A stretch of DNA of 64,000 nucleotides from Klebsormidium nitens (GCA_000708835.1 DF236971.1:124001-188000), one strand, 5' to 3'; counted from the stretch's first letter, positions 13,201 through 28,200 are shown. A program made the numbers and translations. The notes: generated by a model from the sequence alone, not told the origin.

Positions 13201-16200
13201 AAACATTGAACGGACCAGGCTCCAAGGGTGGCGGTGGAGAAGAAGGAGGAGTGGGCACGGGTACGCCTGCATCAGCTACTAAGTTTTGAACATGACATGG
13301 ATCTATGTTGCTTAATAGTAATCTATTCTGATCCAAATGAATCCAATCTAAGCACGTACCCCTCTCGTTCCCCTCTCACGGTTTCAAGATCCGATCGGTT
13401 TGAACCAGTCGTTCGTTCTGGTTATTCTGTGTTTCCAAGAAGCCTTGNNNNNNNNNNNNNNNNNNNNNNNNNNNNNNNNNNNNNNNNNNNNNNNNNNNNN
13501 NNNNNNNNNNNNNNNNNNNNNNNNNNNNNNNNNNNNNNNNNNNNNNNNNNNNNNNNNNNNNNNNNNNNNNNNNNNNNNNNNNNNNNNNNNNNNNNNNNNN
13601 NNNNNNNNNNNNNNNNNNNNNNNNNNNNNNNNNNNNNNNNNNNNNNNNNNNNNNNNNNNNNNNNNNNNNNNNNNNNNNNNNNNNNNNNNNNNNNNNNNNN
13701 NNNNNNNNNNNNNNNNNNNNNNNNNNNNNNNNNNNNNNNNNNNNNNNNNNNNNNNNNNNNNNNNNNNNNNNNNNNNNNNNNNNNNNNNNNNNNNNNNNNN
13801 NNNNNNNNNNNNNNNNNNNNNNNNNNNNNNNNNNNNNNNNNNNNNNNNNNNNNNNNNNNNNNNNNNNNNNNNNNNNNNNNNNNNNNNNNNNNNNNNNNNN
13901 NNNNNNNNNNNNNNNNNNNNNNNNNNNNNNNNNNNNNNNNNNNNNNNNNNNNNNNNNNNNNNNNNNNNNNNNNNNNNNNNNNNNNNNNNNNNNNNNNNNN
14001 NNNNNNNNNNNNNNNNNNNNNNNNNNNNNNNNNNNNNNNNNNNNNNNNNNNNNNNNNNNNNNNNNNNNNNNNNNNNNNNNNNNNNNNNNNNNNNGGTTTG
14101 AACCAGTCGTTCGTTCTGGTTATTCTGTGTTTCCAAGAAGCCTGTTGACGGATGAGTTTTAGAGTTCGGGTAGAGCCCGATCAACGTTGGATGGTCCTGA
14201 GATGGGGCATGCGCTTCTAAATTATCTTTTTGAGCGATGCATCTTGCCCGGTTGTGTTCTTTTACCAATTCTTTTACCAATTGTATGGTTCGGATGATCT
14301 GCCGTTGGTGACGCAACGTCAATAAGACAAAACTACATGCAGGGGTTACGCCGGCCGGCGGCACAAACGACAAACCTGGTGACGGGGGTGTGGTTGGGGC
14401 AGTCGACAAAGCATTGAACGGACCAGGCTCCAAGGGTGGCGGTGGAGAAGGTGGAGGAGTGGGCACGGGTACGCCTGCATCAGTTACTAAGTCTCGAACA
14501 TAATACGCTTGTTATATGCATCTGTGTTGATTAGAAAGTGATTCTACTCAAATCCAGATGAATCTAGTTTGAGAATCTGAGCTCGTACCCCTCTCGTACC
14601 CGTCTCACAGTCTCATAAAATCCGATCGGTTCGAATCAGTCGTTCGTTCTAGTTATCTGAGTTCCAAGAAGCCTTTTGACGTATGAGTTTCAGAGTTCGG
14701 TATGGTCATGCGATGGGACATGCGCTTCGTATTTTATCTTTTCGAGCGATGCATCTTGCCCGGTTGTATTGTATTACCAATGGTATGGTTCGGATGATCT
14801 GCTATTGTTGACACGATCCCGATAAGACATTTTTACGTGCAGGGGTTACTCCGAGCGGCGGCACAAATGGCAAACCTGGTGACGGGGGTGTGGTCGGGGC
14901 AGTCGACAAAGCGTTGAACGGACCAGGCTCCAAGGGCGGCGGTGGAGAAGGAGGAGGAGTGGGCACGGGTACGCCCGCAACAGGTACTTAGGGTCAAAGG
15001 AATGCTTACGTCTGTAATCCTATTGACCAAAGAATGAACCTGCTCCCTGATTAGTTGTGGATACAATTCTATGAATCTGAGCTAGTACCCTTTTTCGAAA
15101 TCTCAAGATTGAGTTGGTAACCCTGGGCCCTCATTGTCTGGTTTGGAAAGTTACCGAAGCAATGACTTTTAGAGGTAGGGTAGAACTGAATCAGCGTTGT
15201 ATGGTTCTAGGATGGAGCACGGCTTCTTTCCTTGTATTTTCGAGCGATGCATTTCACATGCTGAGATACATATTTTCGGTCGAGAAACCTTTGGTTGATT
15301 TGAAGTTACGCCTCAGCCGTTTCTCTCGATCTATCAACATCGGCGGCCAGTTGATCACCTTGGATGTTTCCAAACGGCCCGACTCTGGCTTTGCGATTAA
15401 CGACATGCCCTGGTATATTTTGATGTGTAGGTCGGGATGCTGGAGCTACTGAGAATGGAGCCGCTGCCCCTAGAGCCGGCGGAACTGCGACCGGATCCGG
15501 AATCACGACAGGTTCGTGCAAGTCCAGGAGCTGGGAGACTGTTGGTTTTGTCGTGCTTGCTTCGAGCCTAGTCGATACTTTCCAAAGAGCTTTCGGTTTG
15601 GTCCCGACTTCAAACTGTGGGTTTGGACAACAAGCCTAAGGTTGAAAGGATGGGCAAAGAAAGTGCTTGTGTCTGGTTGATCAACGAACCGTGCTGTCAT
15701 AAATTCCGGCCGTGTCTCATTCAAGTAAAGGCCAGCTAGTTGTTTTTGCTGATCAGCTGAAACCCGAAGAGTTTGTGACCTACGTCATCCGACTGACTCT
15801 GATTTACTTGGGTTCTAGGCTACGTTGGTAAATTGTGTGGTAGACCATCTCGAGTCCTACTCGCCGTTTGAGATAACAAGGTTGCTTCGCAATCTGCTTT
15901 CAATAAACTACATCTGAATCCGGGATCGCGTATGCCCAACACGCGGAGTAACTTGACCTTGTGGTCGTCCTTTCACTTTTACAGGCACCAGTAACGTCCC
16001 GGCGCGCAATACCCATACCGGACAGCACGACTCCGGGGGCACTAATGTCCAGCAAAATGTTGACATCAACATCAACTTCAACCCCGATGGCTCCGGTTAC
16101 TTTGGTCAGCCCGTGCGAACTGCGCCGACGGCGCCTGTGGCCAGCCCCGCTCTTTCAGGTGAATTATCCTCACGCAACCATTGACCGGGCTTGTGGTGGG

Positions 16201-19200
16201 GGGGCAGGGGACTTTTGGTTGTTGTACATCTCAACATTTCAGCTTGCTGAATTTCTAGCCACGCTACTCGGTATCCGGAAAGTGACCGCTGGATGTGCCT
16301 TTCATCACCAAGGCCGCTTCTCGTTCTTTTGTCAGCGCACTGTCGGACTTGCCCAGCCTCGTGTAACCTTTTCGGGAATCGAAGCAGAACGGCACCTCAG
16401 ATGCATTCCCAAATCACAATTAATGTCTGCGTCAAGTGTCCTTCTTGGAATGACCGACTGAGTTCGACGGCTCGTTTGATTCTACCTATTGGCTGAACAG
16501 TCGTTGACAGGTTCCTATCTAAAGCGGACAACACTGCACAAAAAAGCGTGTTGCCACTACACTTATCTGGACTGGCACATCTGGACAGCCTATTATCGAA
16601 TGCAAGCCGCTGGCGCTCGTTTGCCAATCCTGGAATTGTGCACCGCAATTACCTTCGGCTCAGGGTTTCCGTCTTTTCACGACAGGTGGCGGCTCATCAA
16701 CGGTGGAAGCTCAGCAACCGATGGAGTCGCAACCGCGCAACCTGCTCACATCAACAACCCTACAGCCGGCCGCGTCAAGAACGTGGAGCCGCAAACTGCC
16801 GACGAAGCGGTGAAGTTCCTCAAGCATACCCAGGGTTTTGGGGAAGGCGTTCTGCAGCGACCAGACGGCACGGGTTTGGCGCCCAACACCCGCTTGGAGC
16901 CGGGGAAGGACTACATCTTCGTTCCAAGTGCTTCTCCCAGTGAGACTCGCCGTACGAAGCTGCCTGCTGCGAAGATGCGTTAATTGAGGTCCAGCCACCG
17001 GTTATTGACGACGACATCCGGGTTTCGTCTGTCGGCCGGTCCGAATCTGCTTCTGTTCTGCCTACGTTTCCTGTAAACAAAGACATTCGTCTATACTGCA
17101 TCGGCAGGTTCTACACCCACACACGAAGCAACCTTGCTGACGGCCCGTCAGATTATTAGACGGACCTGGATTTGAACCTCAGTGTGCGAGTCGACAGGCA
17201 AATAGGTACGGACGAGATTGAGTGATTTGAGATCGTGCTTCGTTATGAACGAAGATAGCCGTTGTAAATTGCATGTAAGCTTTAAATTGAGATTTCAAAA
17301 GTGTTGCACTTTACCTGTAGCACCCACTGATGGCGGCGGGAACGGTCATGCTGGTAACGACAGCAAGCCTTCAGACGCCGCCCGTCCGGCATCGCCAAGC
17401 ACAAATGGAACCGGTAAGAACCAAGGTCAGAGAGCGGAGTATTGCTTCAAGATAAACTCCCGTCTTCCAAAGCGCCAATCATTCTTCAAGTAGCGAGCAG
17501 TCAAGCGACACTCTTTTGCCACCATTCCTTTCTGTGGATCATTTGTAACTAGTGTTCTTGGTTGTAAAAAGTTGAAGGCTTATTCCTTTTCAAGCTCCAG
17601 GAAACGGGTATTGTAATGGTTGGGGGCTTGCTCGATGCATTTGTGCGTTTGCGACTGAGAGCTGCCTCCATATCCTATACTCGCCGATAGGAGGATTTGA
17701 CGAGTTGGATCAGAAGCTGACTTACGGCTAAGCACTCCGTTTTGGTTGACGAACCCTGCCGTTAAGAGCTTGATGCCTCCGACGGTCGAGTCCGTTAACC
17801 CCTCCGCTCGTCTTCCCTTAACCATGCTTTTGTTGCGCCTTTTTGCAGGTGGTTCGGAAGCGGCTTCAGGTGCACAAGCACGGGTGGTGCGCATCAGGAA
17901 TGCTTCAGCCGGCCAGATCTCGGAAGTGGAGCCGCAGACCGCCCGCGACGCACTTCAGTATCTGAAGAACATATCTGGATTCAGCAGCGGCGTCTTGCAG
18001 AACAAGAATGGCACGGGATTGGCGCCGGACACTCGCTTGGACCCGAGTCAAGAATACGTCTTTGTTCCAGGTCCGAACTCGACGTCCTTTTGAAGCAAAC
18101 GTCCAGAATTCGTTCACAGGTAGGATTTGATAGAAATAGAAATAGTAGCTATCCTAAGGACGTTAGCATTTTGGACAGCGGGCTTACCGTCCATGTTTTA
18201 CATGGAGGGTTGTGCTTTTTTGCGTAGGATCAGCCTCGAATATCCGTACTAACAAAAATACGCTAGAAACCAAATTGACGAGGTTTTTTGAGCAAATCAC
18301 AAACCACTTGTCTTTGCGATTGCGAAGTCAATGAGTTGATCTCATTGAACCAGTGCGTCATCCGAGTCGGCCGCAATGGCGAAGGATCCTTCGACATTTC
18401 TCTTTGAGTCGCGATTTGTACTGCCTTTCCGCCAGCCCTACACACGAAACTAAAAGAATCCGGCCTTGTCATAGCTAGCACCCGAGCGAACGGCCGTCAG
18501 TGCTAGCGAAGTAGACCTCGTTCCCATGTAAAACCACGGGACTCCCTTTCTTTCCAGTGGGCTGCATGATTGTTAGCATGATTCTATCTACTTCAGCAAT
18601 GAGACCTCAAGGCATGCAGGGCGCGACGATCGCAGATACCGGTCTTGACTCGTACTTGTTTGTGGCTGCTTGCCGACTGGAGGAAACTGTCCCGGAGGGG
18701 TATGTGCTACTATAGTCCTATTGATCGGTTGCTTCACTTGTCTTACCTCTAAGTCTGCAGGCTCGTGGCAATTTGATCAGCATCCAAGCAGTTTACTTAA
18801 GAGTAACTCGCGACGAAGCAAAGACCTGGTAGCCTGGAGGGAGCCGCATTCCACCTCCTTTCTCTGCAGATTCGGCAACGCGTGGCCACAAGGGCTCCGG
18901 CGGGACTGGCGCAGGCGCCCCCCAAGACGTGTCTGACGGCTCTTCTGGCGGTGCGGCCGGTGGTGACTCTGGTAGTTTGCCGGCGACTTCGAGTTGGCAA
19001 AATACTCAAAGCGCCTAATTGTTGTGTCTGCTCCGTTCTGCCTTTTCCTGGCCGGGTCTTCGATATTCGCTTCTCCTTCCCTTGGCAAACATATGCTGAT
19101 GGGTGTCAACATACGCTCAGATGACGAACGATGAGAAAGCAGATTACAGGTTTCCGAAAGAGCGATGCGGGTCGGACTCTCCGGATCACAGCCTTTTTGC

Positions 19201-22200
19201 GAAGGTTAACCCGCAGCAGGGTTCGGTTCATCCGATGCTGCGTATGCTTTTTAGTGACTGGCAGATACCAGCCCACAGTGTCAAACAAGGATAAGCAGCG
19301 GCGGCCACCCTTAGGACACAGAGCCGAGGCGCCTATGATTGGGTGGTACAAGATGCGCTCCGTTGCTCTTTGTAAGGGATTGTTTTTCGCGGTTCTCCGT
19401 AAGCAATTGGTCTTTCCGTCTTCACACTTTATTTGTTCTGCGTTTAACCAAAGCGAAGGCCTCCTCTAACGTGAAGCCTTCTTTTTGTCCCTAGGTGGTT
19501 CGGGGCCAGGTTCCACTGCGACTGCACAGGTTGTCCGGATCGTCCACTCGTCGACTGGCCGGACGTCCGACGTGGAACCTCAGACCGTCCAAGATGCACA
19601 AGAGTACTTGAGGAACCTGCCGGAATTCGGGCCAGGCGTTTTGCAGCGGAAAGACGGGACGGGCTTGTCTCCCGGTTCTCGGCTGGAACCGGGGCAGGAC
19701 TATGTCTTTGTCCCGAGCCGTAAGTGGATCTGATTCCAGTTGGATCCTTGGGCTGCATGTTCTGTTCCCATGGGCTGTATAATCTGTCGTGTTCGCCTCG
19801 GAGACACGGCATGTTCTGTACAATTTGCCTCGAAGCAATAGGTAGAACTTGTGCAAACGGATTGGGCTTCGCAACTTCCGCTCCTCAAAATTTCAAGCTG
19901 CTCGTTTTCTGGTTGCGCTCGCACGCGCGGAGACGCGCTTGCTTCGACAGAGTGTGCTATGCTGCTGGTTCTAGAAAAGCTTAGTAATAGTCAGCATGCG
20001 TCACAGTTCTGCCTCAAAAGACCGAGAAGAGCTCTCAGAAGCGGATCGGAGCAGACCCATACGTCGTCGTTGATGCTCCCAATATCGTTGCATTTAACAT
20101 TTCTATCTTTTCTGAAGACGCGCTGACTCAATATCTCTAACTCCAACGGAGTACGACGCCCGGCGGCGTTCAGAATTTTCAAGAGGTCTTGGTGACCAAT
20201 AATGAGTCTCACGTTTTATGAATCATGCAGGCGGAGGGTCCAGCGCAAAGCCCGCAGATGACACCAAACCCGACCGAGGCCGGGCTGGCGCTGACGTCCA
20301 GCCCGGTACTGGAGCTACCAGCGACACGGATGCTGGAAGGAAGACAGGCGGCGGGGGTAAGTCGGATCAACGTACCTGTCGAATGTTTTTGTCCGTGCAA
20401 TCTACGTCAGAGTCAGCCGCTTTTTAGTAGGAACCTGAAAATTGGCTTTGACGTGGATCCTTGCGGGAATGCTTACAAGAGCGCCTTTCCACAGGCAGGC
20501 CGGACTTGAGTAAAGGCCAATGTTGTATGCCTTCTTTCCAGATGCTACGGAAATGTGGTCCGGAATCCCTTTGTTTGCCAAGAAAGACAAACGGTGACCG
20601 CAAAAAATCGCTCTTTTGGAACAGGTCAACGCATGCAAATGGGCTGGAAGTTTAAAAATTTGGGTGGGAGTACACGTCAGCACATTAGCTTTCCGACTTT
20701 GCTTCACGCCTGGAAAGGGTCTATTTGGCGTCGAGCATTCTGAAAGGTCTGCTCTGGAGATTTGTGCCCAACCGTTCGGGGCCTTCTACGCTTTGCAGGT
20801 ACTGATGCGGGCCAGACATCCGCACTGATAACGACCGCAAGCGGCGCCAGTCAGCCTGTGGAGCCCCAGACTGTCTCGCAAGCCCTTGACGCGTTGAAGG
20901 GCATTCGAGGATTTGGGGAGGGCGTCCTTACAGCGGAGGACGGGACGCTCTTGGCGCCAGAGACCCGTCTTCAGCCGGGCGGACAGTACACCTTCGTGCC
21001 GGATAGTCCCTCAGGTCCGTTTTGCCTTGCCGTGATTTCGAGTTCCTGGAAGTCTTCCGGTCACACAAAAAATGGCAGCAAAAATTGCTATCGTGGCTCC
21101 GAACGTAACGACTTTCAAGCATACCAGGACTACGATGCGGGGTTGCTTTGTCAGGCCTGATTCCTAGTTGGAAATGTGTTACTTTGTCTTTGATTCTTTG
21201 CTTGCCTCTTCTGTCGGTCCGATATCTGGACATCGGCCAAGTGAGCCAGTGTTGTCTCCGGTTTCATTGTCTCCGGTCTCGAGGCAATTCCATCATCAAG
21301 CTCAGTGTACGGAGAACTTAATGATCACAGCGGACGAGTCTTCCTTTCATACTGTGAATGACAACCCCAACTCAACGAGCAAACGGAGGCATCATTGAAA
21401 CTCTAAGCAGCTTTTGCGAAGCACTGAGTCGTCATATTCTCTCTCCAAAGGTGCAGGCGCGGGAGCCGGCGAGAACGGCGCTAGTATTGTCACTGGAGGC
21501 GGCAATCAGAAGCGAGGCGCTGACAGGCCCGGTCCTGCCGGTGGAGGTGAGATCTCTCTATATATCGGGATTGCGTCTGAATCAAATTGTAAGGTGGGCA
21601 CCGTCTCGGAGGGAGAATGAACACAGCCGTTCACTTCTTACTTTTGCGAAGCTGAGTGACTTACTCGCTCATAAGTGGAGGAATCTGGAACAGCCTGCAG
21701 CCAAAATACAACTGATTACGGTAGATCGACCGGTCTCGATAAGCGTGAATCCTTTTGTTGTCATGTGTCGGATGTGTTGGGCGGAATCAGCACGATCAAG
21801 CCTCCTGGCCGGTGTAGGCTCATGTAAAGATCACGCTTTCGTTCTGACGCTCACGGAGACGGAAGAAGATGTAGTCTTTTTGTTGTCTCGATCTTCGAGC
21901 TTCTCCTCACATATGCTGGTCCGCCGGGATTCCACGGAACCAGTATCCATCATAAGTCGCCCTGTAGATTTAGAAGAAGGCTTTTTGATTGAGAGCACCG
22001 GCGTTGCTATCGAGCTTTGGAGGGAGTTCTGATTCCCTCCCTGGATGTCCCCGGTGTCTCAAGCTTTGATGCGGTTGCATTCGACGGTCTGGAGGTCGCT
22101 TCAAAGAAAGGCCCTATGCCGGAACCAAAGTGCTTTCCTGCTCTACCTTTCATAACCTGGACAAATCGCAGAAACTCTCTGAGAGCAATTTCATCTGGAC

Positions 22201-25200
22201 AGGGCATCAACCACTTCTTACTTGCGTGCAGGCGACCGCCCAGCAGATACAAGCGGGGACCAAGGACCCGCAAGCATTCAGAGCACCGGCGGGGGTTATC
22301 CCCTCAAGGTTCAGCCGCAAACCGTGGCTCAAGCCCTCGCGGCTCTGAAGCGCATGCCCCGGTTTGGAGAAGGCACGCTCAAGGCCAAGAACGGGACGCT
22401 TTTAGCACCAGACACGCGTCTGCAGCCGGGCGGGGAACATGTATTCGTGCCGACTGCTTCACCAGGTAAATCATGCGGGCGCTGCGTTTTGGTACCAGCG
22501 ATACTTTTGATTCAGGCAGCTTGTGTGCTGTTTTCGTCTGCTGTTGGAGCGAAAGTTGGCACGCACAAATTGGTCAAGGCTCCAGAAGTGAGAATTAGTG
22601 TAAACTATACATTTATCTTACGTTGCGCTTCCAGTCGATAGCCCGCTTGTGCATTCTGCAACAGGCACGCGGTCGTCAGGGGTTGAAGCCCCCTCCCCCC
22701 GCTTGTTGCATCCTGATGCAACTTCCGCCATTCACCTAACTACAGCGAAGCTTGTGCGATGTGTCATATAGAAAACTGAATGCGGAGGGGGTGGAATGTG
22801 TTGTGGCGCGCGGCAGCTTATAATGTTTTCCGGGAGACCGGGACAAGTACTTAGGAGGATTAAAAGCGCGGACTTTTGCAAGCCTTTCAAAATACGTGCT
22901 CAAGAGAGCGGTTGCGAACTCATCCAGTCCGCATGTCAATTAAGCGCGTATTCACAATCCATTATCCTTGTTGTGCAGGCACCAGAGATGGCACGGACGG
23001 AGCAAGTCCGGAGACTGACACCAGCAAGCCGGTTGACCCAGGCTACGATAGAAAAGACGGCGGCCCTGACGTAGGAGGTGGAGGTAAGTTGCTGAAGCAC
23101 GAAGCCAAGATATCAAGATAAGAGAAACGTCGTTCGAACCGTGCTTCAAGCTACAGAAGACGTTCTTTCGTTACTCGTTATCTCAGAAATACTTAGTCAA
23201 CGCTCAGTTCCCGGACAGCAGCGAACTTTTGGCTTGGATGACAAGCCTAAATCGATTTGCTTGGCCGGGTTGGTAATCGACGAGCACCTGGTTGTCTTCA
23301 GGGTGCTTGAATGTATTGTTGAAGTTTGTATACATCGTGCCTTGATAAAAGCTAAGCGGGTACGTCTCAGAGGCGCAGGGGCTGACGGGATGACGCGGCG
23401 GTCCTCGAGTGCCTTGTAAAAATCTATCTTTGGAAGCTGACAGGCAGCTCGAAATCCGAAGCCCCTTGCGGCTGATCGAATTATCTGTGGTAAATCACAG
23501 GCGGCAAAGGCAGCGGCGGCAAGGACCCAATCGTCATCCAGCACCCGAGCGGCGGCTCCCCTGCTAAGCTGCAGCCCCAAACGGTGGGGGAAGCGCTGGA
23601 TGCGCTGAAGCGCGTGGACGGCTTCGGGGAGGGCCGCTTGCAGAAGCCCGACGGCACCATTTTGGCTCGCGGCAGCCCGCTGGAACCGGGGGTGGTCTTC
23701 GTACCGAATGTTACTAAAGGTGGGCCGACCAGCAAAATTCCAGCTTTGACCCGCCGATCAATATGGTAACGTTCTACCGTCCATTGCCTCAGGTAGGGTA
23801 GCTCCTGAATACAACTATGGCTCTTCCAAATGGATTCGAAGCTTATTCGAGAAGGCAAGGTAGAGACAGTGGGCACGAAACGTTCCCGCAGTTGTGGCGC
23901 ACAGCGGGGAGCTCAATATTGGCAAGGAAGCTTGGTCTACATGCACCGCCTCTGCTTCTTACCTTGCAGGAAAAGGTGATACAACCAAGAACGACCCCAG
24001 GGGAACCGACCGTTCACCAATCTCAAAAGGCGACGGCCAGATGCCTGACGAGGGCGTCGAAGTGGGCGGTACTAAAGGTGAGCATCTGAATGTTTGCGCT
24101 TTCGACTCAAACCATTTCAGCAGCGTTTGCGTTACCGATTTTCAGAATCCTTCTCTTCCCCCTTTAATCGCGGAGCTCAAGTTTGATTAGCCGCCTGCAA
24201 CGCGTTCGGAGCTTTGGGTCAGAAGGAAGCGGTAACTTGATGATTATGTCAATGAGAAGGGTGCAAGTTTTCGCAGGACAGCTCTCAAGCCTCAGCAGTT
24301 CACCTTTGAGATTCAGGTGCCCTCTGATCGTCACCTCGGTCAAAGTGAAGAAGTGCCTTTTAAACCTCCAAGCCGTTGCGGGCTCCCTCTTCTAGGGCTT
24401 TCATTGCTTTATCTCGTTGATCAATATCTTTAAGTTGGGTATGTTCTAAGAACTATCCTTTTGAACGCTTTGCAGGTGACAAAAGCGGTGCTAACACGGA
24501 CCCGATCGTCATTCCAAACCCGAGCGGTGACTCTTCCGCAAAGTTGCAGCCGCAAACTGTGGGGGAAGCGCTTGATGCGCTGAAGGGCGTGGACGGCTTC
24601 GGGGAGGGCCATTTGCAGAAGCCCGACGGGACCATCTTGGCTCGTGGTAGCCCATTGGATCATGGGGCAGTCTTCGTCTCAAGCGCTGCCACAGGTGGGC
24701 CGATCAGCTTGTCAATATGTGCTCTTCAACGCTTGAAGTATGGAACCCGCTCGTTGATGTGGTCTCATCGGTTTTCCATCGCAGCGAAGTAGCCTAGTGA
24801 AGGCGTGGCGGACACAGTGGGCTCCAAGCATTGCCAAAGAGAGCGTTGGCGAAAGTGAGGAGGAACTTGGACTGGTCGCATAACCCAAGCTACTTAGCAA
24901 AGCGAGCGTGCATCGTTTCACCTTCCGTGGCAGGCAAAGAAGAGCCCAACGAGAAGGACCCCGTTCAGTCACCAAGTGGAAACGACGACGGGGACCAGAA
25001 GCCAAGCGGGAGTGAGAAGGGCACCGGGGGAGGAAAGGGCACCGGAGCAGGCGAACCTTCCGGAGGTAAGGATTGCATGTGACCGCGCTCGTTTGACGAA
25101 TCGAAGCCTCAGCATCAGAATTTAAGAATATCCCTCAGTAACGGGTGTCAATCTTGTCATAGCTTTGCCTTCAGAAGGAACCATTTGAGAAAAGCTGCAT

Positions 25201-28200
25201 TTTGACCTAGGCTTCAACTTTCGATTGTTTCTGTTCACGTGCCATGTGTCCTCTCAGGCTCGATTGAGTTTGAGCTGGTGACTATTCTGTAATTATCAAT
25301 GTGCTCGCTTCACTCTTCCTCAGGGTTGCTTTTTCCGAAGCCGAGCATCAGATTCTAGATTCCTGCTCTTCAGAATCCTTGGGTGCAGCGCTCAAAGTTA
25401 CCCTTGAACTGTTTACAGGTAGCCAAGGTGGTGCCAAAACGGACCCGATCGTCATCGGGAACCCAAGCGGCGGCTCCCCTGCCAAGTTGCAGCCCCAAAC
25501 GGTGGGAGAAGCGCTGGATGCGCTGAAGGGCGTAGGCGGATTTGGAGAGGGCCGCTTGCAGAAGCCTGACGGCACCATCTTGGCTCGCAGCAGCCCGCTG
25601 GAACCGGGGGTAGTATTCGTTCCGAATGTCCCTAAAGGTGGGCCAACCAGCCTGTCAAATCATCGCTCGCTTCAATCCCAGATGTTCTGAAGTTCAGGTT
25701 CGTTTCTCCGAATGTTCTTTGCAAAGCCGTCTTTACGAATTGGTGACTTAAACTACGTGATAATCTTCAGAGTCTTCCTTAGAATGTGGCCTCTTTTTTC
25801 CAATATGCTGCCCTTGAGCTTGTACGCTGTGTCAGAACCCAATGTTACGTTTCTCCCTTTTCTGCAGGAAAAACTGACCCTCCAAAGAAGGACGACTCCA
25901 GCGCTGGCCAGCCAGCAAGCCGTGAGGGCGACGGCCACGCGCCCAACGGGACAGAGAAGGGCGGCACAGCAGCCAGGGATGCTTCTGGAGGTGAGAACAA
26001 CGCACGCATTTTGGTATCCGGGCAACGCAGCCCCAGCGACAAGAATCTAATAATGGCCCCTCTCAAGCAAAGACCTCAACGTAGTTCTCTGCTTGCGATA
26101 CTTTCAAAGCTCTACTTCCGCAGGATCCTTCAATGGCCTGTTTAGAAATTGACATCAGCAACTCCGTACGAGCTAAGCTGCAAATGTATGCAGCGGTTGG
26201 ACGGTCGCATCATGCCTCGTTGGTCTCCCGCATCTTGTTTTGACAACGGTCCAGCTGGACAGCTGGACTTCCGATACAGAATAAGTCGTTGTTGCGCTCG
26301 GCTGCGTCTTCAAACACAATCCGGGACATCCTCCGGGAGCTCTCCTGCCTCCCGTGGGAGCTTTACGGTGCCCTTCGACCAATCGCAGGTGGCAAAAGCG
26401 GCGGCAGCAAGGACCCAATTGTCATCCAAAACCCTCGGAGCGGCGGCTCCCCTGCAAAGTTGCAACCCCAGACCGTTGGGGAAGCGCTCGATGCGCTGAA
26501 GGGCGTGGACGGCTTCGGGGAGGGTCGCTTGCAGAAGCCCGATGGCACAATTTTGGCTCGCGGCAGCCCGTTGGAACCGGGGGCAGTGTTCGTTCCGAAC
26601 GTTGCCGAAGGTGGGCCAACCAGCCTGCTAGAATAACGCTCTTGTTCACCTAAGCAAGGCTTGCATCCACAGGCCTAGTTGGTTTGCATGTCTCCTTTGT
26701 CTTCCCGAATGTCCTTCAAAAAGCCGTCTTTAGGGAGCCTTGAACCAGGTGATGATTTGAAAGTTTCCTGAGCAATGTGGACTCTCTTCAACACGCTGCT
26801 CGTGAGCTCGTGCACAGCAACAGAAGACAATCTTTGCTCCTCTCTTTTTGGGCAGAAAAAGCTGACCCTCCGAAGAAAGACGACTCCAGCGCTGGCCAGC
26901 CAGCAAGCCGCGAGGGCGACGGCCGGGGGCCCAACGGGGCAGAGAAGGGCGCAGGAGCTGGTGACGCTTCTGGAGGTAAGAATTGCGTGGGCAGTGCGGA
27001 TTACCTTTCGTGCAAGGCAGCCCAGTCCGGATTTGGTCCCCCTCAAGCCAAGTCCTCACTGTTGTTTTACCGCTTGCCAACAGTTCTGCAGCTCTTAGAC
27101 TCCTACGATGTTCCCCCAAGACTAACGATCCGAAAGTCGAATGAAAGACAAGAAACCAAAATAATGAAGAAGGCTGTCCTCCCATCAGCATCGGACAGTC
27201 GCACTTTGCTTCTTTTCACATGCCGTGTCCTTTGGCGGTCCGATCGGCCTGAATTGAGTCAGGATTGCCGTGCGCTCACCCTCATCTCAGATTGCATCCT
27301 TGAGAGCAAATCTGGAACCGATATTTTCGAGTCCTCTGGGAGGTTTGAGATGCTCATTCCACCATCTGCAGGTGGCAAAAATAAGGAGCCAATCGTCATT
27401 GAGAACCCGAGCGGCGGTCTTCCTGCCAAGCTGCAGCCCCAAACGGTGGGGGAAGCGCTGGATGCGCTGAAGGGCGTGGACGGCTTTGGGGAGGGCCGCT
27501 TGCAGAAGCCCGACGGCACCATCTTGGCACGCGGCAGCCCACTAGAACCGGGGGCAGTCTTCGTTCCGAACGTCGCAAAAGGTGGGCAACTCAACATACT
27601 GGTATCTGAGTTCTCGCCCTTGGTCGCCTAAGCAGGACTTCGCTTCCAAACTAGCTAGCTCGCACTCCATTGGTCTGAAATTCATGTGCCGACGTGTGCT
27701 TAGACAAGCCGTGACATAGGCAGGAGAGGGCTTGAACCGGGTTGTGATCAAGCGTCGACGACAAGAGACGGAACTGTGTTCATCTATTTTTGGCAGGAGA
27801 AAAAGCTGACCCTCCAAAGAAGGACGACTCCAATACAGGCCAGCCAGCAAGCCGTGAGGGCGACGGCCGTGGGGCCAACGGGGCAGAGAAGGGCGGAGCT
27901 GGGGACGATTCTGGAGGTGAGAATCGCGTGCGCATTGCGGGTCAGCTTCCGTGCGACGCAGCCCAATCAGCAAGATATCTGGATATGGCCCCTCTCAAGC
28001 AAAACCTTCATCAAATTTTATCTGCTTGCAGCAACCTCAAAGGTCTAATTTTGCAGGATTCTTCATAGTTTTGACATTGACAATAAGCAATCCGTACGGA
28101 ATAGGCTTCAAGTTCACGCAGCAATCGGATATTCGCACCTTGCCCCGGTGTTTCGGGTTCCGTGTTTTCTTTGCGCTCCGATCGGACTTACGAATGTTCA

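Noticed and set aside
8096-13336. Repeated antisense ORFs rich in Pro (PTPPPSPPPPLEPGPFNALS-type)
   Set aside because: They are the complement of the Gly-rich type A exons, which fit GT-AG boundaries and constant phase on the plus strand.
13228-14466. ORFs spanning the N run on both strands
   Set aside because: They are long only because Ns were read as open codons.
16680-16970. Acceptor at 16684-16685 (GACAG then GTGGCGG) as the start of module 1
   Set aside because: It gives a frame that ends in a stop and loses the module motif. The acceptor before 16715 restores phase 1 and the motif.
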